This document shows positions 16,840 through 24,806 of a DNA stretch of 64,000 nucleotides, in pieces; positions within the stretch are counted from its first letter, which is position 1; each line of letters starts with the position of its first letter. Origin of the DNA: CALFXN01 sp937957815 (lineage in GTDB: Bacteria > Synergistota > Synergistia > Synergistales > Aminobacteriaceae); assembly GCA_036788195.1 (NCBI GenBank), contig DAIQNX010000008.1, positions 1-64,000 on the forward strand, read 5' to 3'. The translations under genes were made by a program, and so were the position numbers. The notes beneath the pieces are model-generated. The model made no database searches and had not been told where the DNA came from. It saw only the letters and a list, made by a program, of their open reading frames with translations.

Positions 16840-16917
16840 ATGTTTGTCCGCAGAATGTTCCGTCTCCTGTGCGCCGTCGCACTCCCGCTTCCCGCTGGAT
16901 CGACGGGCGGACGCTGA
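16840..16917 (+). CDS. 25-residue leader peptide coupled to MerR regulator
   Basis: ATG 16840 is preceded by a perfect AAAGGAGGTG ribosome site, the strongest in the neighbourhood. It opens a 25-codon frame (MFVRRMFRLLCAVALPLPA and a short tail) that ends at TGA 16915-16917. The MerR GTG begins one base later in another frame. The peptide looks like a short basic-hydrophobic leader. Either it is a real coupling/leader peptide controlling MerR translation, or the MerR N-terminus has been frameshifted. Confidence 0.45.
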   Translation: MFVRRMFRLLCAVALPLPAGSTGGR

Positions 16918-16918
16918 C

Positions 16919-17455
16919 GTGGAGACTGTATCGCAGCTTGCGCGAAAGTACGGCCTGTCACGGAGCACGCTGCTCTATTACGAAGCGTGCGGGCTGCTGC
17001 GTCCGTCGCGGCGCTCGGAGGCGGGATACCGTCTCTACGACGAATCGTGCGGGGAACGTCTCAAAACGATCCGGGCACTCCGGGACACAGGGCTTCCACT
17101 CGGGCACATCCGGATCATGCTCGAGTCCGGGGCGAATGACCCCGTCCGGTTTCTCCAGCAACGATCCGCGACGATCGACCGTGAGATCCGGGAACTCAAC
17201 CGGCAGCGACGACTGATCGCACGCCTTCTTTCGGAGCGTGGTGTTGTGCCGGAGAAGGGCTTCCCCGACCGGAAGACATGGGTTTCCCGGCTTCGCCGCA
17301 TCGGCGTGGACGAAGCCGGGCTGTTGCGGTGGCATGCGCTCTTCGAACTCCAGGATCCAAAGGGTCACGAGGCGTTTCTCGATATGCTCGGGTTCGGGGA
17401 GGAGGAAATCCGGGACATTCGCCGCAGTCTTCCCCCGCTTCCGGGGGAGCAGTGA
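16919..17455 (+). CDS. MerR-family transcriptional regulator
   Basis: The 178-residue protein starts directly with the MerR winged helix: VSQLARKYGLSRSTLLYYEACGLLRPSRRSEAGYRLY, then LKTIRALRDTGLPLGHIRIML. A coiled-coil (about 80-115) and a C-terminal helical domain with WHALFELQDPKGHEAFLDMLGF follow. No Cys-based metal site is visible in the C-terminus, so it is not a classic metal or redox sensor. The frame stays open further upstream but those codons do not encode family sequence; the GTG at 16919 is my best start, one base after the leader ORF. The target is unknown. Confidence 0.75.
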   Translation: METVSQLARKYGLSRSTLLYYEACGLLRPSRRSEAGYRLYDESCGERLKTIRALRDTGLPLGHIRIMLESGANDPVRFLQQRSATIDREIRELNRQRRLIARLLSERGVVPEKGFPDRKTWVSRLRRIGVDEAGLLRWHALFELQDPKGHEAFLDMLGFGEEEIRDIRRSLPPLPGEQ

Positions 17456-17458
17456 AAA

Positions 17459-17491
17459 GCTCCGCTCCGGCGGGGCATCCGGGAGCGGAGC
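17459..17491 (+). terminator. Hairpin after MerR
   Basis: GCTCCGCTCC and GGAGCGGAGC form a perfect 10-base stem with a 13-base loop, three bases after the MerR stop. There is no strong T-run. Confidence 0.5.
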
Positions 17492-17549
17492 GTCGTCCGA
17501 CGTCCACGGAGCGTTTCACCGTGTGTTTCCGTTTATGATGGTCCCATCC

Positions 17550-17586
17550 GTCGCTGCAGCGGCATCAGGATATCCCCCGCAGCGAC
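17550..17586 (-). terminator. Hairpin downstream of phoU
   Basis: GTCGCTGC and GCAGCGAC pair around a 21-base loop about 40 bases past the phoU stop. This probably marks the end of the Ppx-Tct-PhoU operon. It is weak as an intrinsic terminator. Confidence 0.35.
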
Positions 17587-17623
17587 AGACAGGTCAAGAT
17601 CGAATACCGGGCCGTCTGGAACG

Positions 17624-18337
17624 CTACTCGTCTCCGGAACGGGCTCCCTTCGCAGGGAAAGGCGCGCCTTCTACGACGAAGAAAACGCGTTCCGCGATGT
17701 TGATGGCGTGATCGCCGGCGCGTTCGAGGTGCCGGACGATCCAGAGTTCGTCCGCGCCGGTTTTCGCGGCTTCGCGACACGCGCACGAGCCCGAGACGAG
17801 GGATTCGAGAAAGCTTTCCGTGCATTTGGCGTACATGTCGTCGACCTCGTCGTCGCGTCGCCAGAGTTCAGCGGCGAGGTCCGCGTCCGAATCCCTGAAC
17901 GCGCGAACGGCATCGTGGAGCATCCCGCAGACGCAGCGGACCATCGGGGCGATGCAGTCCTTCGGAATGAACGACGGCTGCGCGTTCAGCTTGAGCGCCT
18001 TCTCGGCGATATTCACGGCCTGGTCGCCGATGCGTTCGAGGTCGGTGATGATCTTGAGCGCCGCAAAGACGAAGCGCAGATCGGCGTCTCCCGGACGGCG
18101 CATCGCGATGGATCCGAGGCATTCCTGATCGACTCTTTCCTCCATCCTGTCGATGTCGTCGTCTCCGTCGATGACGCGTCGGGCGAGGACGTCGTCCCGT
18201 TCGAGGAGCGACCGGACCGCGGAGTCGAGCGCCCCGGACGTTATCTCCCCCATACGTGTGACAAGCGTGACGATTCTCTGGCGGTCCGTCGCGTACAACA
18301 GATTTTCGACGGCCTTCCGGCCATTTCGTTCGGTCAT
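17624..18337 (-). CDS. phoU: PhoU family phosphate-signalling protein
   Basis: The 237-residue protein is all-helical with the two PhoU repeats. The first contains the metal-cluster signature DRMEERVDQECL with LKIITDLERIGDQAVNIAEKAL; the second carries DDEVDDMYAK and LWIVRHLERAGDHAINIAERVF. The ExxxD/DxxR clusters bind metal ions in known PhoU proteins. It is preceded by AAAAGGGGGTC and lies 34 bases after the Na/Pi transporter gene, so it probably modulates phosphate uptake through that transporter rather than a Pst system, none of which is in view. Confidence 0.92.
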   Translation of the reverse strand: MTERNGRKAVENLLYATDRQRIVTLVTRMGEITSGALDSAVRSLLERDDVLARRVIDGDDDIDRMEERVDQECLGSIAMRRPGDADLRFVFAALKIITDLERIGDQAVNIAEKALKLNAQPSFIPKDCIAPMVRCVCGMLHDAVRAFRDSDADLAAELWRRDDEVDDMYAKCTESFLESLVSGSCACREAAKTGADELWIVRHLERAGDHAINIAERVFFVVEGAPFPAKGARSGDE

Positions 18338-18371
18338 CGGGACGACCCCCTTTTCCTGCCCGGAGAGAGGT

Positions 18372-19979
18372 TCAGGACGGCGAGCCCCGATCTCCCGCCC
18401 CTGTCCGGTACGCTTCTCCGCGCGCGACTTCGAGAGACGTCTTCACCAGGTTATATATCTGCGACAGAAAATCGATGAGAGGGGACAGTTCTCTGCGGTT
18501 GATGGCCTCCGTGCCGAGTCGTGCGCGGATCTTCCGGTCGAGTTCTTCGAACTCGCGCTCGTAGCGCCCCGTGTCGGAGGCCGAATCGACGTCGCCGAGC
18601 GCAAAGGCGCGCAACGCGAGCCGGATGTTCGTGCTCGCGAGGCACGAGAGTTCCTCCCAGGTGTCTTCGCCGACCTCGCGCCGGAAGAGCGCGATCGTTC
18701 CCTCCTCGTCCATGCGTTTCAGGTTCCCCGAGAGAATCCGGGCCATCTGGCGGAAGGCCAGCATCGAATAGGAGACCGTGGCGTAGCTTTCGCGCATCTG
18801 CTCGTCGTCGGCGGAGATCCGGATCCGGTACATGTACTCCTCGCACGTTTCGGAGAGATCTCTGATCGCCGCCGGCAGCTGTTCGAACTCGCGTCGCCGC
18901 TGTTCCGGGAAAAAGAGGATCTGGCAGTACAGCTCCATGTAGTTCGCGAGCCGGATCATCTCCTGAGACAGGAGCAGAATCGAGAGCGACGGGACTTCGA
19001 CGAGTTCCTCGTCGAGGTATACGGGACTCCCGAGGCGTTCGCCGCCCGTTCGTTCGGCGATCTGCGCCGACACCGACGCGAGGAGATCCGTGAACGGGTA
19101 GAAGATGATCGTGTTGAAGACGGCCAATCCGATCTGCGCGAAGACGACCATGCCCGAGACTGAAACGCCCGTTCTCTCGAGGAACGCGTCGATCCACGGC
19201 AGGAAGGGAATCAGGAGCAGAACGCCGCTGAGCTTGTAGACGAACGTACAGACGCCGAGCTTCCGGGCGTTCTGTTTGCCAGAGAGTCCCGCGAGAAGAA
19301 CCATCATTGTCGAGCCCACGTGAGCTCCCATGACGATCGGGAAGACCGCCGGGAGCGGAAGCGCTCCCGCCGTCGCGAGAGCGACCGCGAGTGCCATGAC
19401 GGCGGAACTGCTCTGGAGGACCCCGGTCGTGGCGAGGGCCGCGAGTCCCGTGAGAACAGGTTTTTTCGCGACGCGGGCCGCGAGTTCACCGAAGCGCGGG
19501 TCGGCGAGGAGCGGTCCGACGCCGAGTTGGAGCACGAACATTCCGAGCAGCACGAGCGACAACCCCCGAAGGATGTATCCCGTCCTCTTCATCGTGACGC
19601 CACCGAAGCGCGTCATGAGCAGGCTTGCGGCCAGAAGCAGCGGAGAGAACGCAACGGTGTTCAGACTCAGGAGAATGGTCACGAACGTGCCGCCGACGCT
19701 CACACCCATCATGACGACGACCGACCCCGCGAAGGTGAGCATCCCGACATCCACGAAGCCGATCGCGAACGACGTCGCCACGGTGCTCCCCTGCGCGATG
19801 GCGGCCAGAATCACTCCGAATACGAAGGCCATCGGCTTGCGGCGCGTGAAGCGGACCATCAGCTCCCGGGATTGCCCTCCGAAATTGGAGGCGAAGGCGC
19901 TCGTGGATTCCTCCAGCCCGTACAGAAAGAGCGCGAGCCCTCCGAGTATGTTGATGACGTCGAACAGGTGTCCCGTCAC
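18372..19979 (-). CDS. Na+/phosphate cotransporter-like protein with C-terminal PhoU-like domain
   Basis: The 535-residue protein has about eight to nine TM helices in two inverted Na/Pi-cotransporter repeats (residues about 1-320), then a cytoplasmic PhoU-like helical domain (about 340-530). The second repeat keeps the QSSSA motif and a GAHVGST variant of the GANIGTT motif. In the first repeat the equivalent is QGSTVATSF and VSVGGTFV, so substrate contacts may differ. The GTG start overlaps the TctA stop (GTGA) with GGAGGAGCC upstream. An ORF open beyond that is not the gene. Together with PhoU it should handle phosphate, but the degenerate repeat makes substrate uncertain. Confidence 0.85.
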   Translation of the reverse strand: MTGHLFDVINILGGLALFLYGLEESTSAFASNFGGQSRELMVRFTRRKPMAFVFGVILAAIAQGSTVATSFAIGFVDVGMLTFAGSVVVMMGVSVGGTFVTILLSLNTVAFSPLLLAASLLMTRFGGVTMKRTGYILRGLSLVLLGMFVLQLGVGPLLADPRFGELAARVAKKPVLTGLAALATTGVLQSSSAVMALAVALATAGALPLPAVFPIVMGAHVGSTMMVLLAGLSGKQNARKLGVCTFVYKLSGVLLLIPFLPWIDAFLERTGVSVSGMVVFAQIGLAVFNTIIFYPFTDLLASVSAQIAERTGGERLGSPVYLDEELVEVPSLSILLLSQEMIRLANYMELYCQILFFPEQRRREFEQLPAAIRDLSETCEEYMYRIRISADDEQMRESYATVSYSMLAFRQMARILSGNLKRMDEEGTIALFRREVGEDTWEELSCLASTNIRLALRAFALGDVDSASDTGRYEREFEELDRKIRARLGTEAINRRELSPLIDFLSQIYNLVKTSLEVARGEAYRTGAGDRGSPS

Positions 19980-21484
19980 GCGGCTCCTCCGGCTCCCTTC
20001 CGGGACGACGGGGATTTCCTGCCCCTGAGGTACGGAACGAGGACGGACGCGAACGCGAGAGTCAGGAGCGCGAGCGACAGCGGACGGCTGAAGAACAGGC
20101 CGGGGCCGCCCATCATGATGGTGGTCCGGAGGTTCTGTTCGATCATGGTTCCGAGGATCATCCCGAGGACGACCGGCGAGACCGGGACGTCGTACCGCGT
20201 GAGGATCCATCCGATGACGCCGAACGCGAGGCAGACGCCGACGTCGAACATCGACGAACGGACCGCGAAGCTCCCGATGAATGAAAAAGCGAGGATCATC
20301 GGATAGAGGGCGCGCTTCGGGATCAGGGCCGTGCGGATCCAGAGGCGCGCCCCGAGAAGCCCGAGGATGAGGATGAAGATGTTCGCGACGAACAGGCTCG
20401 AGAAGAGCGTATAGACGATCTCGGGGTGTTTCGTGAAGAGTTCCGGCCCCGGCTGGAGTTCGTGGATCATGAGGGCGCCGAGGAGGACGGCCGCCGACGA
20501 GCTGCCCGGAATTCCGAGCGTGAGCAGCGGCACGAGGGCGCCGCCGACGGACGCGCTGTTCGACGCCTCGGCCGCGGCGACGCCGAAGGGCGTCCCCTTG
20601 CCGAAGCTGTCCGGGTCATTGCTGACGCGTTTCTCGACGTCGTAGGCGATGAACGACGCGATGGTTCCGCCCGCGCCGGGGAAGATCCCGATCACGGTGC
20701 CGATGATTCCCGCCCGGAGCATGGCGTACTTGAGCTTCAGATAGTCGCGGACGCTGGGCCACGGGGATTTGTCCTTGTCGGGAACGACGGACGGCGCGTT
20801 CACTTCGCCCGATTCGATGCAGGAGAAGACCTCGCTGAGCGCGAAGAGGCCGATCAGGACGGGGATGAACGAGAAGCCGTCGTAGAGTCGGACGATGTCG
20901 AACGTGAACCGGCTGACGCCGCTCAGGGGATCGAGTCCGATCGTGTTCAGGAGAAGGCCGAGAAGCACGGCGACGAACGATTCGAGCCAGCGGCCGCCGC
21001 CGAGCGAGGCGATCGTCGACAGACCGAGGACCGCGAGCGCGAAGTATTCCGCGGGCCAGAACTTGAGCGCGAGCCTCGCGAGCGGCCCCGAGAAGAGGAT
21101 CAGGATGACGATTCCGACGAATCCGCCGACGACCGAGGCGATCAGCGAGACACCGAGCCCGGTGCCGGCCTGCCCCTTCCGGGTCAGCGGGTACCCGTCG
21201 AAGGCCGTGACGACGGCAGACGGCGTTCCGGGCGTGTTGATCATGACCGCCGTGATCGAGCCGCCGTAGTTCGCGGCGAGGTAGATCGCGCACAGCATCA
21301 CGATGCCCATCGACGCAGACATCCCGAACGTGAACGGCAGGAGGAGCGCGACCGCCATCGAGGGGGAAATCCCCGGCATCGCGCCGCCGAGGATGCCGAC
21401 GACGACTCCGGCGATGACGACGAGAACCGGCGTGACGCCCGCGAGATTCTGAAGACCGTAGAGAAGATGATCGAAGAGTTCCAT
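19976..21484 (-). CDS. tctA: Tripartite tricarboxylate transporter large membrane subunit TctA
   Basis: The 502-residue protein has about 12 TM helices and the TctA hallmarks GVVVGILGGAMPGISPSMAVALLLPFTF and the repeated GIFPGAGGTIASFIAYDVEKR, and PLLTLGIPGSSSAAVLLGAL. It forms the membrane channel with TctB and uses the periplasmic TctC protein to capture a carboxylate. The start is preceded by GAGGTGACGGCGG. It overlaps the Na/Pi gene by four bases, so the two are co-expressed. Confidence 0.95.
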   Translation of the reverse strand: MELFDHLLYGLQNLAGVTPVLVVIAGVVVGILGGAMPGISPSMAVALLLPFTFGMSASMGIVMLCAIYLAANYGGSITAVMINTPGTPSAVVTAFDGYPLTRKGQAGTGLGVSLIASVVGGFVGIVILILFSGPLARLALKFWPAEYFALAVLGLSTIASLGGGRWLESFVAVLLGLLLNTIGLDPLSGVSRFTFDIVRLYDGFSFIPVLIGLFALSEVFSCIESGEVNAPSVVPDKDKSPWPSVRDYLKLKYAMLRAGIIGTVIGIFPGAGGTIASFIAYDVEKRVSNDPDSFGKGTPFGVAAAEASNSASVGGALVPLLTLGIPGSSSAAVLLGALMIHELQPGPELFTKHPEIVYTLFSSLFVANIFILILGLLGARLWIRTALIPKRALYPMILAFSFIGSFAVRSSMFDVGVCLAFGVIGWILTRYDVPVSPVVLGMILGTMIEQNLRTTIMMGGPGLFFSRPLSLALLTLAFASVLVPYLRGRKSPSSRKGAGGAA

Positions 21485-21495
21485 CCGCCGTCACC

Positions 21496-22050
21496 TCACC
21501 CGAAGAGCGCGCCCGTCGGAAGTCCCATCATGAGCACGCGGGCGAACACGAAATACGAGAAGAACAGCCATCCTCCGGGGAGCGACAGCAGCATCAGGGG
21601 GCGCCTTTCGCCGAGCAGCAGGAGCAGCAGGAGGATCATCCCGCACGTAGCGACGTAGAATCCGACGTATGCCATTCCCCATATCGCGAGCGCGACGATG
21701 GCGATCGCGCGAAAGACGCGCGAGAGATCGCCGCTTTCCGGGTCGGGCTTCGCGTCGCCGGAAAGAACGCGCCGGAGCTGGTCGAGGGAAAAGAACGCCA
21801 GGAGCGAGGCCCACAGGCGCGGCGCGGTCTTCGCGCTGCTGCCGACGGCCTCGATGTCTTCAAGTCCGAAGGTCAAAAAGAAAAAGACGCCGCAGAGTTC
21901 CAGAAGCGCCGCGACGATCAGGATCCGCCCGCGCCGGGGCGCGAACTTCGTGGAACGAAGGAGGAAGGAGAGAACGACGAGAACCGCCGCGCACGCGCCG
22001 AACAGCACCAGCGCACCCTTCCCTTTCCCGAGGAAACCGATGATGTCCAT
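21496..22050 (-). CDS. tctB: Tripartite tricarboxylate transporter small membrane subunit TctB
   Basis: The product of 184 residues has four TM helices (about 10-28, 40-60, 105-125 and 135-170) like other TctB proteins. The ATG at 22050 is supported by GGAGGTG eight bases upstream; an in-frame GTG six codons earlier lies inside that site and is less likely. It lies 11 bases before tctA and should stabilise the TctA channel. Confidence 0.9.
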   Translation of the reverse strand: MDIIGFLGKGKGALVLFGACAAVLVVLSFLLRSTKFAPRRGRILIVAALLELCGVFFFLTFGLEDIEAVGSSAKTAPRLWASLLAFFSLDQLRRVLSGDAKPDPESGDLSRVFRAIAIVALAIWGMAYVGFYVATCGMILLLLLLLGERRPLMLLSLPGGWLFFSYFVFARVLMMGLPTGALFG

Positions 22051-22078
22051 TCCGGGGAACACCTCCACGCCGCAATGG

Positions 22079-22103
22079 CCGCGGGGGACGTCGCCCCCCG
22101 CGG
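22079..22103 (-). terminator. Hairpin between tctC and tctB
   Basis: CCGCGGGGG pairs exactly with CCCCCGCGG around seven bases in the 69-base gap after tctC. No T-run. It probably lowers expression of the membrane subunits relative to the binding protein, as is common for periplasmic-binding-protein systems. Confidence 0.55.
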
Positions 22104-22119
22104 CGTCGTGCGCGTCGCT

Positions 22120-23076
22120 CTACTTGATCAGTCCGTACTTCCTGAGATACGTCGTCGAATCTTCGAGATCCTTCTTGATCTGCTCCGTGAATTCCTTGCG
22201 GCCGTAATCGACCACGTCGATGCCGTCCTTCTCGAGGAAGCCGCGCCATTCGGGATCGGCCACGACCTTCTTCAGGAGCGTCTCCCACCAGACGATCGCC
22301 TCTTCGGGCGTTCCCTTCCTCACGGCGAATCCGCGCCACATGACCTCGTCCTCGAGCCCCTTGACGCCGAGTTCGGCGAACGTGGGGACGTCCGGGAACT
22401 GCTTCATGCGCTCGCCGCGCGCCACGGCGATGATTTTGAAACCCTCGCGTCCGCCGACGTCCGCCGGGTTGCCGACATAGACGACGCCCTGACCGCTCAG
22501 GAGCGCCATCATCGCCTCGGGGCCCGACTTGTAGGGGATCCACTTTCCGACGATTCCGGCCTTGTCCCAGACCTTCATCGCGATCAGGTGGTCGTTGCCG
22601 CCGGCCGCAGGGCCGGTCCAGAGCTGCGCGCCGTTCTTTTCCTTCGCGTCCTTCACGAGCGACTCCCACGAGTTCACGGGCGCCTTCTCCGCGGCGATCA
22701 GACACTCGGGATCCTTCATGAGCATCGCGATCCATTCGAAGCCCCAGACGTACTCGTCGACGTTCTTCTTCGACGTGAGGACCTTCGCGATGTTCGACGT
22801 CGTGGCCGCGAAGACGGTGTAGCCGTCGGCGGGCTGTTCGAGAACCGCCTGCATTCCGACGAGGCCGCCCGCGCCCTCCTTGTTCTCGATGACGAACGTC
22901 GCGTCGGTGAACTTCTTCGCGACGGATACGAACTTCCGGCTCGTGACGTCCATGAGGCCGCCGGGGCCGACGTAGTTGACGACGTGGATCGGTTTCTCGG
23001 GGTAGGCCGCAAGCGCGGCGCAGGCGGACGAGACCAGAATCGCGACAACGGAAAGCCAGAGTACCGTTCGTTTCAT
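22120..23076 (-). CDS. tctC: Tripartite tricarboxylate transporter substrate-binding protein TctC
   Basis: This 318-residue periplasmic protein has a signal peptide (MKRTVLWLSVVAILVSSACAALA) and the Bug/TctC fold. YPEKPIHVVNYVGPGGLMDVTSRKF is the usual N-terminal ligand-binding region, and the GGLVGMQAVL and LLSGQGVVYVGNPADVG segments match the family. Bug proteins bind carboxylates through water-mediated contacts. Which carboxylate is unknown. AAAGGGGACGTGTCAC precedes the ATG. Confidence 0.93.
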   Translation of the reverse strand: MKRTVLWLSVVAILVSSACAALAAYPEKPIHVVNYVGPGGLMDVTSRKFVSVAKKFTDATFVIENKEGAGGLVGMQAVLEQPADGYTVFAATTSNIAKVLTSKKNVDEYVWGFEWIAMLMKDPECLIAAEKAPVNSWESLVKDAKEKNGAQLWTGPAAGGNDHLIAMKVWDKAGIVGKWIPYKSGPEAMMALLSGQGVVYVGNPADVGGREGFKIIAVARGERMKQFPDVPTFAELGVKGLEDEVMWRGFAVRKGTPEEAIVWWETLLKKVVADPEWRGFLEKDGIDVVDYGRKEFTEQIKKDLEDSTTYLRKYGLIK

Positions 23077-23124
23077 GTGACACGTCCCCTTTCGTGAGAT
23101 GGCCGGTGTTCCGGCTCGTGAACC

Positions 23125-24042
23125 CTACTTTCGGAACAGCTCGTAGACGAGACCGTGGCGAAGGCCGCGGTCGCTCACCGTGAACGACGAAACGCCCAGG
23201 AGCGTGCAGATCGCGCGGACGATGCACGCCCCCGCGAGGATGACGTCCGCCCGCTTGGGCTGGAGTCCCACGATCGCGCGCCGCTGTTCGAGCGTCTTGC
23301 CCGCGTAGTCGGCGATCTGGGCGTCGATTTCGCCGAGCGTGAGCGTCGATCCCTGGACGACGTCCGGATCGTAGACGGCCATTTCGAACTTCACGGACGC
23401 GAGGCTCGTCACGGTCCCGCCCATGCCGACGAGGAAGTCCGTCCGTCCCGAGACGCCGCCGTCCTTCAGGCTCTTCACGATCTCCGCTTCGGCGCGTTCG
23501 ACCGCGCCCTGAAGCACCGGATCCTCGCGGAAGAACTCCTCGGTGATCCTGACGGCGCCGAGCGTGACGCTGAACTTGCGGAGCATCGACGCGCCCTTGC
23601 CGTAGACGAATTCCGTGCTGCCGCCCCCCGTGTCGAACGTGACGAGTTCGCCGTCGCCCACCGGGAGGCCGGACATGACGGCGAGGTACGAGATGCGCGC
23701 CTCCTCTTCGCCGCCGATGACGCGGAGCGTCGCGCCGGACAGCTCCTTCACGCGGGCGATGAAGGCGTCCGCGTTCTTCGCGGTCCGGAGCGCCATCGTG
23801 CCGACGATCTCGGGGTGTTCCGCGCCGAGCGACCGCGCGCGCGCGACGAACGCGGCGACCGACTGCGCGTTGCGCTCGAGCGGTTCGGGCGCGATGAGTC
23901 CGGTTTCCCGAAGCCCTTCGCCCAGACGCGCTATGTCGTTCTCGTCGACGACGGTCCCGAGCGTCCCGTCGTCCATCCTTTTCGCGACGTGGAACTTGAT
24001 GGAGTTCGTTCCGACGTCGATGACGGCCCGAAGATCGCTCAT
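23125..24042 (-). CDS. Ppx/GppA-family exopolyphosphatase or guanosine pentaphosphate phosphatase
   Basis: This compact 305-residue protein is a single ASKHA domain, as in short Ppx/GppA proteins without the C-terminal HD-like part. Motifs are AVIDVGTNSIKFHVAKR (phosphate 1), TFDTGGGSTEFVYGKG (phosphate 2, with the usual DIGGGSTE replaced by DTGGGSTE), and VGMGGTVTSLA. It should release phosphate from polyphosphate or pppGpp in the cytoplasm. Its ATG shares one base with the stop of the CYTH-like gene, so the two proteins are translationally coupled. The gene then leads into tctC after 48 bases. Confidence 0.9.
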   Translation of the reverse strand: MSDLRAVIDVGTNSIKFHVAKRMDDGTLGTVVDENDIARLGEGLRETGLIAPEPLERNAQSVAAFVARARSLGAEHPEIVGTMALRTAKNADAFIARVKELSGATLRVIGGEEEARISYLAVMSGLPVGDGELVTFDTGGGSTEFVYGKGASMLRKFSVTLGAVRITEEFFREDPVLQGAVERAEAEIVKSLKDGGVSGRTDFLVGMGGTVTSLASVKFEMAVYDPDVVQGSTLTLGEIDAQIADYAGKTLEQRRAIVGLQPKRADVILAGACIVRAICTLLGVSSFTVSDRGLRHGLVYELFRK

Positions 24043-24629
24043 CACGCCATCCCCACGGTCTTCTTCATCGCCTGGATATAGTTGATGTTGGGGTAGTCCT
24101 CGCACGCGAGTTCCCGGACGGTCTTCAGGACGAGTTCCGGATCCTCGTGCTCGACGCAGAGCGTCCGCAGCGCGACGCCGTCGAACTCCGTCTCGGCGAT
24201 CTCGCAGATCGCGCCGTTGATCACGTAGATGAAACGCTTCTTCTTCACGTTGACGAGCCTGAGGTTCTCGTTCGGACGGACGAGTTCGTTCAGGAACTGC
24301 TCGAACGTGTATTCCTTCCGGCCGAAGATCGGCTCGGGGACCTTGAACACCGCGAACAGCTCCCTGAGCTGCTCCCGCCCGATCGGGAAGGAGGCCTTCA
24401 TGATCGGGAACCACTGCTCGAGCTTCGCCTCGTTGACGTTACGGAGCGACTTGATGTCGAGGAGGTCGTCGCGGACCTTGATGTTCTCGTCGCTGCCCCG
24501 CGAGAGAATATAGACTTCCTCGCTCTCCTTGAAATTCCCCTGCTCGTGCGCCCGGATCCGCTTCTCGGGCTCCTCGAACTCGGCACCGAACGTCCTCCAC
24601 TCCCACCGCGCGACAATCGGTTTGGCCAT
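24042..24629 (-). CDS. CYTH-like (triphosphate tunnel metalloenzyme) domain protein, divergent
   Basis: I read this 195-residue protein as a divergent CYTH/triphosphate-tunnel enzyme. The N-terminal strand is ARWEWRTF (instead of ExExK). It is followed by YILSRGSDENIKVRDDLLDIKSL (the usual R/K-rich tunnel strand), NEAKLEQWFPI, and the C-terminal pair KKRFIYVINGAICEIAETEFDG and TLCVEHEDPELVLKTV, which match the acidic strands of CYTH domains. Such enzymes cleave triphosphates, polyphosphate or thiamine triphosphate. The missing ExExK glutamates make catalytic activity uncertain, so it could be a binding protein. Coupling to Ppx/GppA strongly suggests polyphosphate or nucleotide-polyphosphate metabolism. 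ATG follows GGAGGGGACAGC. Confidence 0.6.
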   Translation of the reverse strand: MAKPIVARWEWRTFGAEFEEPEKRIRAHEQGNFKESEEVYILSRGSDENIKVRDDLLDIKSLRNVNEAKLEQWFPIMKASFPIGREQLRELFAVFKVPEPIFGRKEYTFEQFLNELVRPNENLRLVNVKKKRFIYVINGAICEIAETEFDGVALRTLCVEHEDPELVLKTVRELACEDYPNINYIQAMKKTVGMA

Positions 24630-24675
24630 GCTGTCCCCTCCATGTTTTCGAGATCGCCCGGGCTTTCAGGCGTAT

Positions 24676-24706
24676 AAAAAAGGGAGGGGGCCTCAGGCTC
24701 CCTCCC
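24676..24706 (-). terminator. Intrinsic terminator inside the leader of the CYTH-Ppx operon
   Basis: On the minus strand GGGAGGGAGCCT pairs with AGGCCCCCTCCC around a minimal loop, directly followed by six T residues (24681-24676). It is the best intrinsic terminator in the window, yet it lies between a strong promoter and the first gene, 47 bases before the CYTH start codon. This is the layout of an attenuator. Confidence 0.8.
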
Positions 24707-24800
24707 AATGAAGATCAGACGACGATATGGGCAGAACACCCTGTACATGAACGCATCGATTTCATGCAGAATATTCTGTTCTATCAAGTTCCGCTCAACC
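24676..24800 (-). ncRNA. Candidate structured leader RNA or small RNA upstream of the CYTH-Ppx operon
   Basis: A transcript from the promoter at 24807-24836 would be about 125 nt up to the T6 terminator. It contains a possible outer stem AGAACA/TGTTCT enclosing the 12-base palindrome CAGAATATTCTG and a CATGAA/TTCATG hairpin, so it is likely structured. No riboswitch class is recognised. It could be a metabolite-sensing leader, a protein-binding attenuator, or an independent small RNA. A TTG-initiated frame through it has no ribosome site and runs into the terminator. Confidence 0.5.
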
Positions 24801-24806
24801 CTACTC

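Noticed and set aside
16441..16968. 175-codon minus-strand frame upstream of MerR
   Set aside because: Overlaps the MerR leader, lacks a ribosome site and shows no recognisable motif.
24398..24787. 129-codon minus-strand frame through the leader region
   Set aside because: It begins at TTG without a ribosome site, passes through the T6 terminator and enters the CYTH gene out of frame.
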